Positions 14,677 through 20,854 of a stretch of 45,836 nucleotides of DNA are shown piece after piece. The position numbers were made by a program, and so were the translations under genes. How positions within the stretch are numbered: the stretch's first letter is position 1; each line of letters opens with the position of its first letter. This stretch comes from a virus: positions 1 to 45,836 of the IMG/VR virus record IMGVR_UViG_3300045120_000461. The stretch is one strand, 5' to 3'. Under the pieces are notes generated by a model. That model saw only the letters and a list, made by a program, of their open reading frames with translations, was not told the origin of the DNA and ran no database searches.

Positions 14677-15117
14677 TCACTTCACCGCCACGGCTTCGGC
14701 TTCAATTGTCAGGTGCGCATGGTCCGGGTTGACATTCGCGTTCTTCGTCGTCACGCGCCTGTGGATCTGGATGAACTCCTCCCAGAGCACGGTGTTGTGA
14801 TCTTCGCCGGCCTCATCGGTGACGCTGAAGCCCGCGAGGCGCATGATCTCGCGCACCGCCGCGATCTCGACGGGGCCGGGTTCCCACCACTTCGAGGTAC
14901 GCTTGCGAACGGCGCGGGCGAGCACGCCGAGCGCGGGATCGATGAGCATGAGCAGGCGGCGCCTGGCGGCCGCGATCACCTGCGGCGCCAGACCGCCGTG
15001 GGCCTGGCAGACGGTCGCGCCGCGCACGCGTGGGGCGCGGCACGGAGAGCCGTTCGAACGGCGCGCAGTGCATATAAGGATGTTGCCGGTGCTGGTAATA
15101 ACAACAGAATAAGGCAG
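14677..15117 (-). CDS. HGG-motif zinc-finger protein (possible small terminase), about 116-150 aa, start unresolved
   Basis: The frame holds a signature CTARRSNGSPCRAPRVRG followed by ATVCQAHGGLAPQV, a C-x9-C-x9-C-x2-H zinc motif. Then come helices (AAARRRLLMLIDPALGVLARAV) and a C-terminal part with LWEEFIQIHRRVTT. Proteins with this motif often sit near terminase genes, so a small terminase or DNA-binding role is possible. The first usual start is GTG at 15027, but that would cut off the first two Cys. The frame is open to 15138 with only CTG, ATT, ATC or ATA as possible starts. I used CTG 15117. The stop is at 14679-14677. Confidence 0.65.
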   Translation of the reverse strand: MPYSVVITSTGNILICTARRSNGSPCRAPRVRGATVCQAHGGLAPQVIAAARRRLLMLIDPALGVLARAVRKRTSKWWEPGPVEIAAVREIMRLAGFSVTDEAGEDHNTVLWEEFIQIHRRVTTKNANVNPDHAHLTIEAEAVAVK

Positions 15118-15138
15118 GTCGTGGCCGGTGCGCCACAG

Positions 15139-15708
15139 TTACGCGGCTTGTCCCGATTCGGTCGCGCGCCGCGCCGCAATCCGCGCCGGCTGTCCCGCGT
15201 ACCAGCGCCAGACCTGAGCGCGCGCCTCATCGGCGCTGTCGGCGAGCGCGTACGTGGAAGCGCACATGATTTCGTGCTCCTCGGACACCTGCCACTCCAT
15301 CAGCACCCAGCCGCAGCGCGCGCAAACCCGCTTCGGCGGGGGCGCCGCAGCCCGCGCCCCGCGTCCGCCCAAGAGGCCGGCACGCCGCGGCTGATCGCGA
15401 TCGGCGCCGGGCCTGGCCCAGCGCGCCTCGGCCATCGCCCGCGCCGCGGCCGTCACGGCTTCACTGGCGCGGCCTTCCACGTTCGAGTGCACGCGATCGC
15501 GCTCGATCCCGACGCGGGCGCCGCGGCGTGAACACCCGCAGCTCGTCGTCCGCCCCTGGCGGAGATGCGTAGCGCGGACCTCGATCTCTTTACCGCAGTC
15601 GCAAACGCATTTGAAGTATTTGCGTCCCGCGTTCGCCCGATCCGCGGGGCCGAGAACGCGCAAACGTCCGAACCGCTCATAGCTTTTCACACGAAAATCA
15701 TACGTCAC
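15139..15708 (-). CDS. Zinc-binding HNH-associated-type DNA-binding protein, 189 aa
   Basis: Start GTG at 15708 (VTYDFRVKSYERFGRLRVLG) is supported by GAGGG eight bases upstream. The open frame above it, to 15897, crosses an operator-like repeat region. Residues 8-65 match the small domain often fused to phage homing endonucleases: FGRLRVLGPADRA, KYFKCVCDCGKEIEVRATHL and TTSCGCSRR, with four Cys for zinc. No HNH catalytic core follows. The C-terminus has another CARC pair and an E-x2-IMCAS segment. It probably binds DNA. Two perfect 18-bp palindromes lie just upstream. Confidence 0.7.
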   Translation of the reverse strand: MTYDFRVKSYERFGRLRVLGPADRANAGRKYFKCVCDCGKEIEVRATHLRQGRTTSCGCSRRGARVGIERDRVHSNVEGRASEAVTAAARAMAEARWARPGADRDQPRRAGLLGGRGARAAAPPPKRVCARCGWVLMEWQVSEEHEIMCASTYALADSADEARAQVWRWYAGQPARIAARRATESGQAA

Positions 15709-15923
15709 GGGGAGCGCCCTCTGCGAACCGTGCGCACGGTTCTTTCGTGGCCGAAACGGGAACCGTGCGCACGGTTCTTTCGTGCGGACGATCACGAAAC
15801 GCGGTTTTTGGGGGCCGTTCGAGGGACTTCGTGGCCGTTTTGGGGGTGAGTTCGTGGCCGATTTGGGCGGGGGGATCGATGGGTCGGGGGGGTCCATAGG
15901 TCGGCGAAAGCGCCGACGCTGGC
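15709..15923. promoter_or_regulatory. Intergenic control region with palindromes and tandem repeats
   Basis: This 215-base gap breaks an otherwise overlapping operon. It holds two 18-bp palindromes (15725-15742 and 15760-15777), three copies of TTCGTGGCCG (15744, 15828 and 15851; the last two are 23 bases apart), and a 7-bp stem with AAAG loop at 15900-15917 just after the stop of 15924-16169. I see no clean -35/-10 pair. It is likely an operator or attenuation site for the downstream genes, including the sigma factor and terminase. Confidence 0.55.
15725..15784. repeat. Two 25-bp direct repeats, each with a perfect 18-bp palindrome
   Basis: Copies at 15725-15749 and 15760-15784 are identical. 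Each starts with the palindrome GAACCGTGCGCACGGTTC and ends CTTTCGTG on the plus strand. The centres are 35 bp apart, a little over three helical turns. The copy nearest the gene ends just before the Shine-Dalgarno of the 15708 start, so a bound dimeric regulator, or an RNA hairpin, could block expression. Confidence 0.75.
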
Positions 15924-16169
15924 TTAGAGGCGGACCGCGATCGGCGCAATCATGCCCGCCGGATCGGTCCCGATGCGGAAGAAACGCTGCAGCGGATCCG
16001 GCTCGTCGAGGAATTCGAATTCGATCATGTGCAGCCCGCCCGCCGCCGGCGCGAGAGCAAGCATGTGCTTTTCGGCGAGAGCTTCCAGCTCGTCGCCCGA
16101 TTCAGACACGGTGATGAGTTCCTCGAACTGCATCACCCCGCCGATGAACCCGCGAATCGCGATTTTCAC
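15924..16169 (-). CDS. Small hypothetical protein, 81 aa (GTG start)
   Basis: GTG at 16169 overlaps the upstream TGA as GTGA, giving VKIAIRGFIGGVMQFEELIT. A beta-alpha pattern continues (VSESGDELEALAEKHMLALAPAAGGLHMIEFEFLDEPDPLQRFFRIGTDP). The longer Arg-rich frame to 16301 is a shadow. The GGLHMIEFEFLDEP-x-RFFRIGTDP segment has the look of a conserved small phage protein, but I cannot name it. A hairpin follows its stop. Confidence 0.7.
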   Translation of the reverse strand: MKIAIRGFIGGVMQFEELITVSESGDELEALAEKHMLALAPAAGGLHMIEFEFLDEPDPLQRFFRIGTDPAGMIAPIAVRL

Positions 16170-16663
16170 GCCCGAAACCGCCACGCGGCTTTTTTCCCGC
16201 TGCCGACGTTCATCGCGAACTCGGCGCCGCCGCGGGCCTGAGCGAGAAGCCAGGACTTCGGTAGTCCCGACGCCTCCGCGGCTTCGTCGAGCGTGAGCCA
16301 CTTGCCCACGGTGCGCGGCGGCGACGGGAACGCGGCGGCGAGTCGCGCAAGATGGGCCGCGAGCCCCGCGAACGGATCGGACGCGGCAGGACGCAACGCG
16401 AGCGAGGGCCCAGGGACCGCGGGCGCGATCGCGCCGTCTGCCGGCGTGGCGCGGTGTACCGGCGTATTGATGTCGCGCTTCAGCGCTTCGACTTCGGCGC
16501 GGCGGAACACGGCCGTCTTTCCGTTGGGGCCCTGGACGTACGCGATTCCGAGACGGCCGCGCGCAACCATCGTTTCGACCGTGCGCTTCGACTTGCCGAG
16601 GTATTCGCAGACCTCGGGCTTCGACATGGTTTCAGATGCTGCATTCGCAGCGCGGGCGGGCAT
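16166..16663 (-). CDS. Helix-turn-helix DNA-binding protein (excisionase/MerR-like), 165 aa
   Basis: Start MPARAANAASETMSKPEVCE at 16663; ATG 16627 (MSKPEVCEYLG) is an alternative. Residues 13-62 form a winged helix of the excisionase/helix-turn-helix_17 type: MSKPEVCEYLGKSKRTVETM, then RGRLGIAYVQGPNGKTAVFR and AEVEALKRD. A second helix-turn-helix-like stretch lies at the end (KWLTLDEAAEASGLPKSWLL, residues 116-140), so the protein may carry two DNA-binding modules joined by an Ala/Pro linker. It could regulate the palindrome region 400 bp downstream, or act as an excision factor. Both are inference. Confidence 0.75.
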   Translation of the reverse strand: MPARAANAASETMSKPEVCEYLGKSKRTVETMVARGRLGIAYVQGPNGKTAVFRRAEVEALKRDINTPVHRATPADGAIAPAVPGPSLALRPAASDPFAGLAAHLARLAAAFPSPPRTVGKWLTLDEAAEASGLPKSWLLAQARGGAEFAMNVGSGKKAAWRFRA

Positions 16664-16734
16664 TTGGCGCTCATCTTACGACACCCGCGCAACTGCATGC
16701 AATCTAAAATTGCGTATCGCAGCGCGGGTGGTCG

Positions 16735-16995
16735 TCAGTCGGCCTCGTGAAAGCGGTGGCAGTGCCCGCAATAGTGGTTTTCAACGTCGTTCGGGTTACG
16801 CGATGTCTTGCGGCAAGTCGTACAGGTGATCGAGTCGCCAAACGGCGAAATCCAATACCGGATGTCCAGATTTGTCATCACTTCAGACGCGGCCTCCGCC
16901 ATCTCCCGCGCCGGGTCGGGGAAGTACACCGCAAACGCCGGCTCGAAGGCAATGGCGAGCTTCGCGAGAGTTACCTCGGGGCGTTCACTTTCCAT
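16735..16995 (-). CDS. Small protein with C-terminal zinc ribbon, 86 aa
   Basis: Start MESERPEVTLAKLAIAFEPA at 16995, overlapping the previous gene by 11 bases. The first half is helical. The second half has CTTC (residues 58-61) and CGHC (about 76-79) plus His residues (HYCGHCHRFH), forming a zinc ribbon. The function is unknown. The following 71 bases to the next start (16664-16734) hold an AT-richer stretch that could carry a promoter, but no good match was seen. Confidence 0.7.
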   Translation of the reverse strand: MESERPEVTLAKLAIAFEPAFAVYFPDPAREMAEAASEVMTNLDIRYWISPFGDSITCTTCRKTSRNPNDVENHYCGHCHRFHEAD

Positions 16996-17323
16996 GAGGA
17001 AACACCCATTCGCGCCCGCTCGTCGGGCCGCCGCGCTTGCCCGAGCGCTCGACGCGATAGCGCCGGAAATCGACGAGCACCATCATCGCTCTCTCAAGAT
17101 CGAGCCCCACTTTCGTCTGCATGAAATTGACCATAAACGCGTCCTGTTCGGCGGCTTCCGCGGCTTCGATGGTCGCGTGCCCGTGGTCGCGCGCCTGTTC
17201 GGGGCTCATCTGGCAGATGACCTCGGTGCCGCGCAGGAGCTGCACGAACGGCTCGCCCGCGGGGTTCACGCCCGACTGGTGCCAAAGCACGTCGTTAGGG
17301 TCAATATTCGGGTCTGGCGGCAT
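16985..17323 (-). CDS. Hypothetical protein, 112 aa
   Basis: Start MPPDPNIDPNDVLWHQSGVN at 17323 with GGAGGA four bases upstream. It overlaps the gene above by 23 bases. It has a short sheet (PFVQLLRGTEVICQMSPEQA) and a helical middle (DHGHATIEAAEAAEQDAFMVNFMQTKVGLDLERAMMVLVDFRRYR), ending in a basic tail. No family recognised. It belongs to the string of small co-translated genes after the replication initiator. Confidence 0.7.
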   Translation of the reverse strand: MPPDPNIDPNDVLWHQSGVNPAGEPFVQLLRGTEVICQMSPEQARDHGHATIEAAEAAEQDAFMVNFMQTKVGLDLERAMMVLVDFRRYRVERSGKRGGPTSGREWVFPHGK

Positions 17324-17555
17324 TCATTCCTCCATCGCTCCATCCGCGCCGCGCCTCGCGCTGCGCTTTCGCCGCCACGTTCTCGCGCTGGTTCACGGCG
17401 GCGAGCTTCCAGCCGCGCTCGCAGGCCGCGGCGAGCTCGCGCAGGCGTTCCGGCGTGACGGGCGGCAACGCCGGGCAGCCGCGCTGATGGTCCGCGCTGC
17501 GGGCGTCGCGGGCGCCGCAGTGCCAACAGGGCTGCATCCCCCAGTCGCCGGGCAT
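17301..17555 (-). CDS. Small Cys-containing protein, 84 aa
   Basis: Start MPGDWGMQPCWHCGARDARS at 17555. CWHC (residues 10-13), His 23 and Cys 27 (DHQRGCPALP) make a likely zinc site. The rest is a long basic helix (TPERLRELAAACERGWKLAAVNQRENVAAKAQREARRGW). The function is unknown. The design, a short zinc knuckle followed by a charged helix, would suit nucleic-acid binding. Confidence 0.65.
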   Translation of the reverse strand: MPGDWGMQPCWHCGARDARSADHQRGCPALPPVTPERLRELAAACERGWKLAAVNQRENVAAKAQREARRGWSDGGMNAARPEY

Positions 17556-17558
17556 TTG

Positions 17559-17798
17559 TCAGTACCAGATCCATTCGAGCTTCGAAAAGTTGAGAATGCG
17601 ATGGTCCGACATCTGCATCTGGTACGCCATCGCCTCGAACATGAGTTTCAGCATGATTGGCTGGTACGCCACGTCTTTCGCGTGCCGGCCGTCTTCCTCG
17701 TAATCTTCGATGGTATACGCCCACGTCTTCGTGTACTCTTCGATCGGCTGGCCGGGAATCACGCCGGCCATCACGCGCCACGCCGCTTTCGCTCTCAT
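17559..17798 (-). CDS. Hypothetical protein, 79 aa
   Basis: ATG at 17798 overlaps the upstream stop as ATGA and gives MRAKAAWRVMAGVIPGQPIE. The sequence up to 17897 in the same frame is a shadow. The protein is rich in Met and Tyr (YTKTWAYTIEDYEEDGRH, MLKLMFEAMAYQMQMSDHR) and ends KLEWIWY. No family recognised. Confidence 0.65.
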   Translation of the reverse strand: MRAKAAWRVMAGVIPGQPIEEYTKTWAYTIEDYEEDGRHAKDVAYQPIMLKLMFEAMAYQMQMSDHRILNFSKLEWIWY

Positions 17799-18061
17799 GC
17801 GAACAGCTTTCCCTGCGCCTCGCGCGACGCAAAATCCCAGTGATCGCGGCAGTAATCGCGGTCGGGTCCGACGTGCTGCCGGCAGTTCGAGCAGCACGGC
17901 TTATCGCAGGTTTTACCGGGGCCGGTCGGGTAGTCGCAAAGAGCTTTGGCGTCCGGACACCCGCAGAACGCGCATTTGCGCTTTCGCGGCGCGGCCAGCT
18001 TGACGTGCGCGACGTGCTCGTTCCCGTCTTTGTCCCTGAACTTGATCCAGCGGCAGGGCAT
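17795..18061 (-). CDS. Cys-rich zinc-binding protein, 88 aa
   Basis: Start MPCRWIKFRDKDGNEHVAHV at 18061. The opening strands PCRWIKF and HVAHVKLA lead into CAFCGC (about 30-35), CDYP, CDKPCCSNC (52-60) and a final CRDHWDF. The KTCDKPCCSNC-HVGPDRDYCRDH pattern is a binuclear zinc cluster seen in small phage proteins. No enzymatic motif. It may bind nucleic acid or serve as an adaptor. It is co-translated with the gene after it (ATGA). Confidence 0.75.
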   Translation of the reverse strand: MPCRWIKFRDKDGNEHVAHVKLAAPRKRKCAFCGCPDAKALCDYPTGPGKTCDKPCCSNCRQHVGPDRDYCRDHWDFASREAQGKLFA

Positions 18062-18066
18062 CTAGG

Positions 18067-18285
18067 TCAATTTTGCTCCGATCGGCTTATTATCATGGCG
18101 CAGTCTATAAGTTCGGCGATACTCTCCACCGAATCGGTAACGATGGTCTGGCCGTTGTTTTCCAGCCAAAACGCTTGGCCGGAAGTTTTCTGTGACGGAA
18201 ATGCCTTCAGCGCGTCTTTAATCCGTTCGTGATCGGTCCAAGGCTGTACCGACAGCAGGTCTCTGACTTCAACGCGGTAACTCAT
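18067..18285 (-). CDS. Small hypothetical protein, 72 aa
   Basis: ATG at 18285 overlaps the HNH gene stop as ATGA and gives MSYRVEVRDLLSVQPWTDHE. A beta-alpha pattern follows (RIKDALKAFPSQKTSGQAFWLENNGQTIVTDSVESIAELIDCAMII). The longer frame to 18663 is an Arg-rich shadow of the HNH gene. Function unknown. Confidence 0.65.
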   Translation of the reverse strand: MSYRVEVRDLLSVQPWTDHERIKDALKAFPSQKTSGQAFWLENNGQTIVTDSVESIAELIDCAMIISRSEQN

Positions 18286-18641
18286 GCCGCCCACAGCCGC
18301 CCCTGTTCCGGCCGCTCGACCACGAAAAGCCGCCGCGGCGCCATCCAGGCGGGCAGGGGCGCCCATTCCAGCTCGGGGGATAGCCAGAGTTGCCCGAACC
18401 GCCTCGCGAGCGTCCTGCGGGCTACAGCGCGCGAATGCAGGGCATCGTGGCGGCGATGGTCGCTCGCACACATCAGCGCAACCGCGGACGAGCGCGGATC
18501 GTGCGTCAGATGGCAGAGATTTAAATATTTCCGAAATTCCCCGCCGCAAACCGAGCACCGGGCGCCGCGCACGCGGATCAGATCGGCGCGATACGCGCGC
18601 CAGGCGGGGCCGTAGAATTTGCGGTACTCGGGCCGGATCAT
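18282..18641 (-). CDS. HNH-endonuclease-like protein, 119 aa
   Basis: Start MIRPEYRKFYGPAWRAYRAD at 18641 (ATGA overlap with the preceding gene). Residues 20-68 carry CSVCGG (two Cys), then YLNLCHLTHDP and LMCASDHRRHDALHSR, which matches the betabeta-alpha-metal fold of small HNH enzymes with structural Cys pairs. The usual first HH pair appears as CHLTH, so catalytic competence is uncertain. HNH proteins near phage replication or terminase genes can be packaging or homing nucleases. The C-terminal 45 residues are basic and aromatic, of unknown use. Confidence 0.75.
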   Translation of the reverse strand: MIRPEYRKFYGPAWRAYRADLIRVRGARCSVCGGEFRKYLNLCHLTHDPRSSAVALMCASDHRRHDALHSRAVARRTLARRFGQLWLSPELEWAPLPAWMAPRRLFVVERPEQGRLWAA

Positions 18642-18847
18642 TCGTATCTGTCCATCGGTACATCTGCGGAGTGATAGCGCTCCTTCACCATCCTGCGAAG
18701 GCTTCGCCTGAAGATATCCAGCACATCCATTAAATCCCCGAAATCGTCAAGGTTTAGGCCATCTATGTTGCCCGTGATGTTGAGAATGCCCCCGCTGGGG
18801 AGCGGAAACGAGAGGAATGTCTTTGTGGTGCGTTCACTCGCGCTCAT
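18638..18847 (-). CDS. Small hypothetical protein, 69 aa
   Basis: ATG at 18847 overlaps the DnaA-like gene stop as ATGA. The protein MSASERTTKTFLSFPLPSGG has a short strand pair (ILNITGNIDGL), then an amphipathic helix (LDDFGDLMDVLDIFRRSLRRMVKERY). The function is unknown. The in-frame stretch upstream (to 18907) lies inside the previous gene and is not counted. Confidence 0.65.
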   Translation of the reverse strand: MSASERTTKTFLSFPLPSGGILNITGNIDGLNLDDFGDLMDVLDIFRRSLRRMVKERYHSADVPMDRYE

Positions 18848-19272
18848 GCCGATTTCTCCTGGTGAAACAGTTCCCGCTGCTCGGTTGTGCGCATTCCGGC
18901 GGCGCACAGTTCCTCAACCTCGCCGGCCAGCTCCTCGATTTGCTTCGACTGGTCCGCGATCGTGCGCCCCTGCGACGCGATGATGCGCGCCTGGCGGACT
19001 AAGGCGCGCTCGAGACTGTCGGGCGCCGTCGCCGTATAACGCCTGTCCGGAACCGGGCCGCGGCTGTATCTCGCGATGGCGTGAATAACCGTCGTGTGAT
19101 GCCGCTGAAACAGCCGGCCAATTTGCGGATAGCTCATTCCCAGTTCCTCGTGGCAGCGCACCATCGCCTCGCCGCGGGCCTGGACAAACTTCGCCTCACC
19201 GCCCTTGATGAGCATGTAGTGCGTGATGCCGTGGGTCGCGCAAACCTCCATCTGGATCTGCCGTGCCGTCAT
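18844..19272 (-). CDS. Stand-alone DnaA domain IV-like protein with coiled coil, 142 aa
   Basis: Residues 4-70 resemble domain IV of DnaA, the part that binds DnaA boxes. IQMEVCATHGITHYMLIKGG corresponds to the I-x-x-x-VA-x-x-Y/F-I-x2-x-L-L-S start. RGEAMVRCHEELGMSYPQIG and RLFQRHHTTVIHAIARY match the signature GxxFxxRDHTTVxHA, with H in place of the usual D. No ATPase domain is present. Residues 88-130 form a coiled coil (SLERALVRQARIIASQGRTIADQSKQIEELAGEVEEL), so it is probably a dimer. It may bind the DnaA-box-like site in the neighbouring initiator gene, or compete with host DnaA. Confidence 0.8.
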   Translation of the reverse strand: MTARQIQMEVCATHGITHYMLIKGGEAKFVQARGEAMVRCHEELGMSYPQIGRLFQRHHTTVIHAIARYSRGPVPDRRYTATAPDSLERALVRQARIIASQGRTIADQSKQIEELAGEVEELCAAGMRTTEQRELFHQEKSA

Positions 19273-19511
19273 TCACCGACCCCTTTCAGCTCCGCACTGA
19301 AGCCCATTCCGCGCGCCCAGGCCGTCAGTCTGGCCGGGGTCCATTGTCGATCCTCCTCGAAGATCCAGAGCCGCAATTCCGCCGGCGAAAGGCGAAACGC
19401 CTGCGCCGTCGCCGCCAGATCGTCGGGCAAACTGTCCTCCACGTTCAGGCCGACGGATGAAGCATCCTGCAGCCAATTGCGTACCTGTTCCCGGTCAAAA
19501 GTTGCTGTCAT
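19269..19511 (-). CDS. Small hypothetical protein, 80 aa
   Basis: Start MTATFDREQVRNWLQDASSV at 19511, overlapping the initiator stop as ATGA and itself overlapping the DnaA-like gene. It is helical, with AAELRLWIFEEDRQWTPARLTAWARGMGFSAELKG. No family recognised. Being sandwiched between two replication genes suggests an accessory replication role (inference only). Confidence 0.65.
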   Translation of the reverse strand: MTATFDREQVRNWLQDASSVGLNVEDSLPDDLAATAQAFRLSPAELRLWIFEEDRQWTPARLTAWARGMGFSAELKGVGE

Positions 19512-20854
19512 GCGCGGGCTCTCATGATTTTCTGCATCGTTGCGCGTCTTTCTTCGGCCTCCGCTTTGCGCGCCGCTGCCAGCGCGGCTTCGGTCGCTCT
19601 GCGGCTGGCCTCGCGTTCATCGTACGCAGCCCGTTCTTCGTGGTCAACGGCGGGGGGCACTTCCGGTTTTTCCGGCAGATTTGAGGGCGGCGGGGGCGCT
19701 TCGGTTTTCGCTGCGCGGCGCTTTTTCGTGACGGACTCGAAAGCGCGATCGTCCTCGGCCTGGAGCAGTGCTTCGAGCGGCGAAACGGGAGCGGGAACGG
19801 CGGGCGGAACGGGTTCGGGAGCGGGATTGGCAGTGGGTGCCGGCATTTCCGTTACTTCCGCTTTGCGTTGCCGCTCCAGTTCCACGCGCTGCTGGCACTG
19901 GGCCACGAATGGCCGGTTTGCATTGACCCACCGGATGATTTCGTCCGCGAAACTCTTGGCCAGCAGTTGAGGATTGAAGTGATAGGAGGGGCGGGTGGTG
20001 CGAAAGTCGCCGGCTTTCCAATGCAGGAAGCGTACGATCACTTCGGCAGGCAGGCGCAGTTTTTCGTTGACCTTCAGGATCAGGTCGGTCGGTCCGTCCG
20101 TCCGTGCTCGCTCTCCGCACGCAAGCTCCATTTCGAGATTGAGCATATCCCGCGAAACCGAGAATGGTCCAGTTTCGAAAGGGTCCAGTTTTTGGACCCT
20201 TTCTCTACCTTCCGAAGTACTGACCGACGGACTTTTTAGTCCGTCAGTAGTGTCTAAAGTATGTAGGGTCCAATTTCTGGACCCTTTCTCCGCGTAAGCA
20301 TCTTTGCTCTCAACGGATGAGTTTTCCACAGGGGTCCAATTTCTGGACCCTTTTTCTGGAAAGGGTCCAATTTCTGGACCCTTTTCCGGGGCCGAAAGGG
20401 TCCAATTTCTGGACCCTTTTTTCCCCTGGACGGTGGCCAGATTTTCCCCTGTCTTCCATCGGTCAATTCTGGCTTTGACCGCGAGCCAGTCGATCTCGTA
20501 CTCGACGATCTGCTTCCGGCCGCCGCCGGTGCTCCGCCGTCGCAGTACTCCGTTCGGCGTCTTCGCCGGGTCTTCCGGGTCGATGGCGAGCTCGGCGTTG
20601 GCCTGGTACCAGCCAGCACGCGACAGTCCGCACGGTCCGCGCACCCATTCCAGACTTTGCGTCGAGTAGATGCCTTCCAGCGCCTGGCTTTCGCTGTGCT
20701 TGTCCGATTCTCTGCCGTAGCCAATAGATCGTTCGGCGTGGAATAACAGTGCCCGCATCTGAGCGCAGCTCCAGATGTCGAAGCCAAACTTAATCAGCGC
20801 CATCATGGCGGCGAAGTTGGATTGATAGCCGGGCGGTGCGGTGCGAGCGTTCAT
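19508..20854 (-). CDS. Replication initiator protein with embedded iterons, 448 aa
   Basis: Residues 1-130 look like a winged-helix phage replication protein, comparable in layout to lambda O: NFAAMMALIKFGFDIWSCAQ, then an ERSIGYGRESDKHSES turn, LEWVRGPCGLSRAGWYQANAEL and KQIVEYEIDWLAVKARID. Residues 140-240 are a linker of repeated KGSRNWT / KGPEIGPF peptides, encoded by five inverted-repeat iterons. Residues 245-320 contain LILKVNEKLRLPAEVIVRFL and NPQLLAKSFADEIIRWVNANRP. The Pro/Ala-rich C-terminus ends in a charged helix. As in lambda, the origin appears to lie inside the initiator gene. It opens the minus-strand replication operon. Confidence 0.8.
   Translation of the reverse strand: MNARTAPPGYQSNFAAMMALIKFGFDIWSCAQMRALLFHAERSIGYGRESDKHSESQALEGIYSTQSLEWVRGPCGLSRAGWYQANAELAIDPEDPAKTPNGVLRRRSTGGGRKQIVEYEIDWLAVKARIDRWKTGENLATVQGKKGSRNWTLSAPEKGPEIGPFPEKGSRNWTPVENSSVESKDAYAEKGSRNWTLHTLDTTDGLKSPSVSTSEGRERVQKLDPFETGPFSVSRDMLNLEMELACGERARTDGPTDLILKVNEKLRLPAEVIVRFLHWKAGDFRTTRPSYHFNPQLLAKSFADEIIRWVNANRPFVAQCQQRVELERQRKAEVTEMPAPTANPAPEPVPPAVPAPVSPLEALLQAEDDRAFESVTKKRRAAKTEAPPPPSNLPEKPEVPPAVDHEERAAYDEREASRRATEAALAAARKAEAEERRATMQKIMRARA
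20181..20416. repeat. Five iteron-like inverted repeats, candidate replication origin
   Basis: The 19-bp core GGGTCCARTTTYTGGACCC occurs at 20181-20199, 20266-20284, 20332-20350, 20363-20381 and 20398-20416, usually flanked by AAA and TTTT. Each copy is an inverted repeat GGGTCCA-N5-TGGACCC. A half-site GGTCCAGTTT lies at 20166. Start-to-start distances are 85, 66, 31 and 35 bp. TTTTCCACA at 20322-20330 is one mismatch from the DnaA box TTATCCACA. An 8-bp stem with TTTT loop (GACGGACT/AGTCCGTC, 20225-20244) lies between copies 1 and 2. Together these match a phage origin inside the initiator gene. Confidence 0.8.
20322..20330 (+). promoter_or_regulatory. DnaA-box-like site TTTTCCACA
   Basis: It differs by one base from TTATCCACA. 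It lies just before iteron 3, two bases from its core, and 1 kb upstream (in transcription) of the phage DnaA domain IV gene. Its placement among the iterons makes it more than a random match. Binding is untested. Confidence 0.5.

Noticed and set aside
20181-20416. CRISPR array
   Set aside because: The repeats are palindromic iterons with irregular 12 to 66 bp spacers inside a coding gene, and no cas gene is present.
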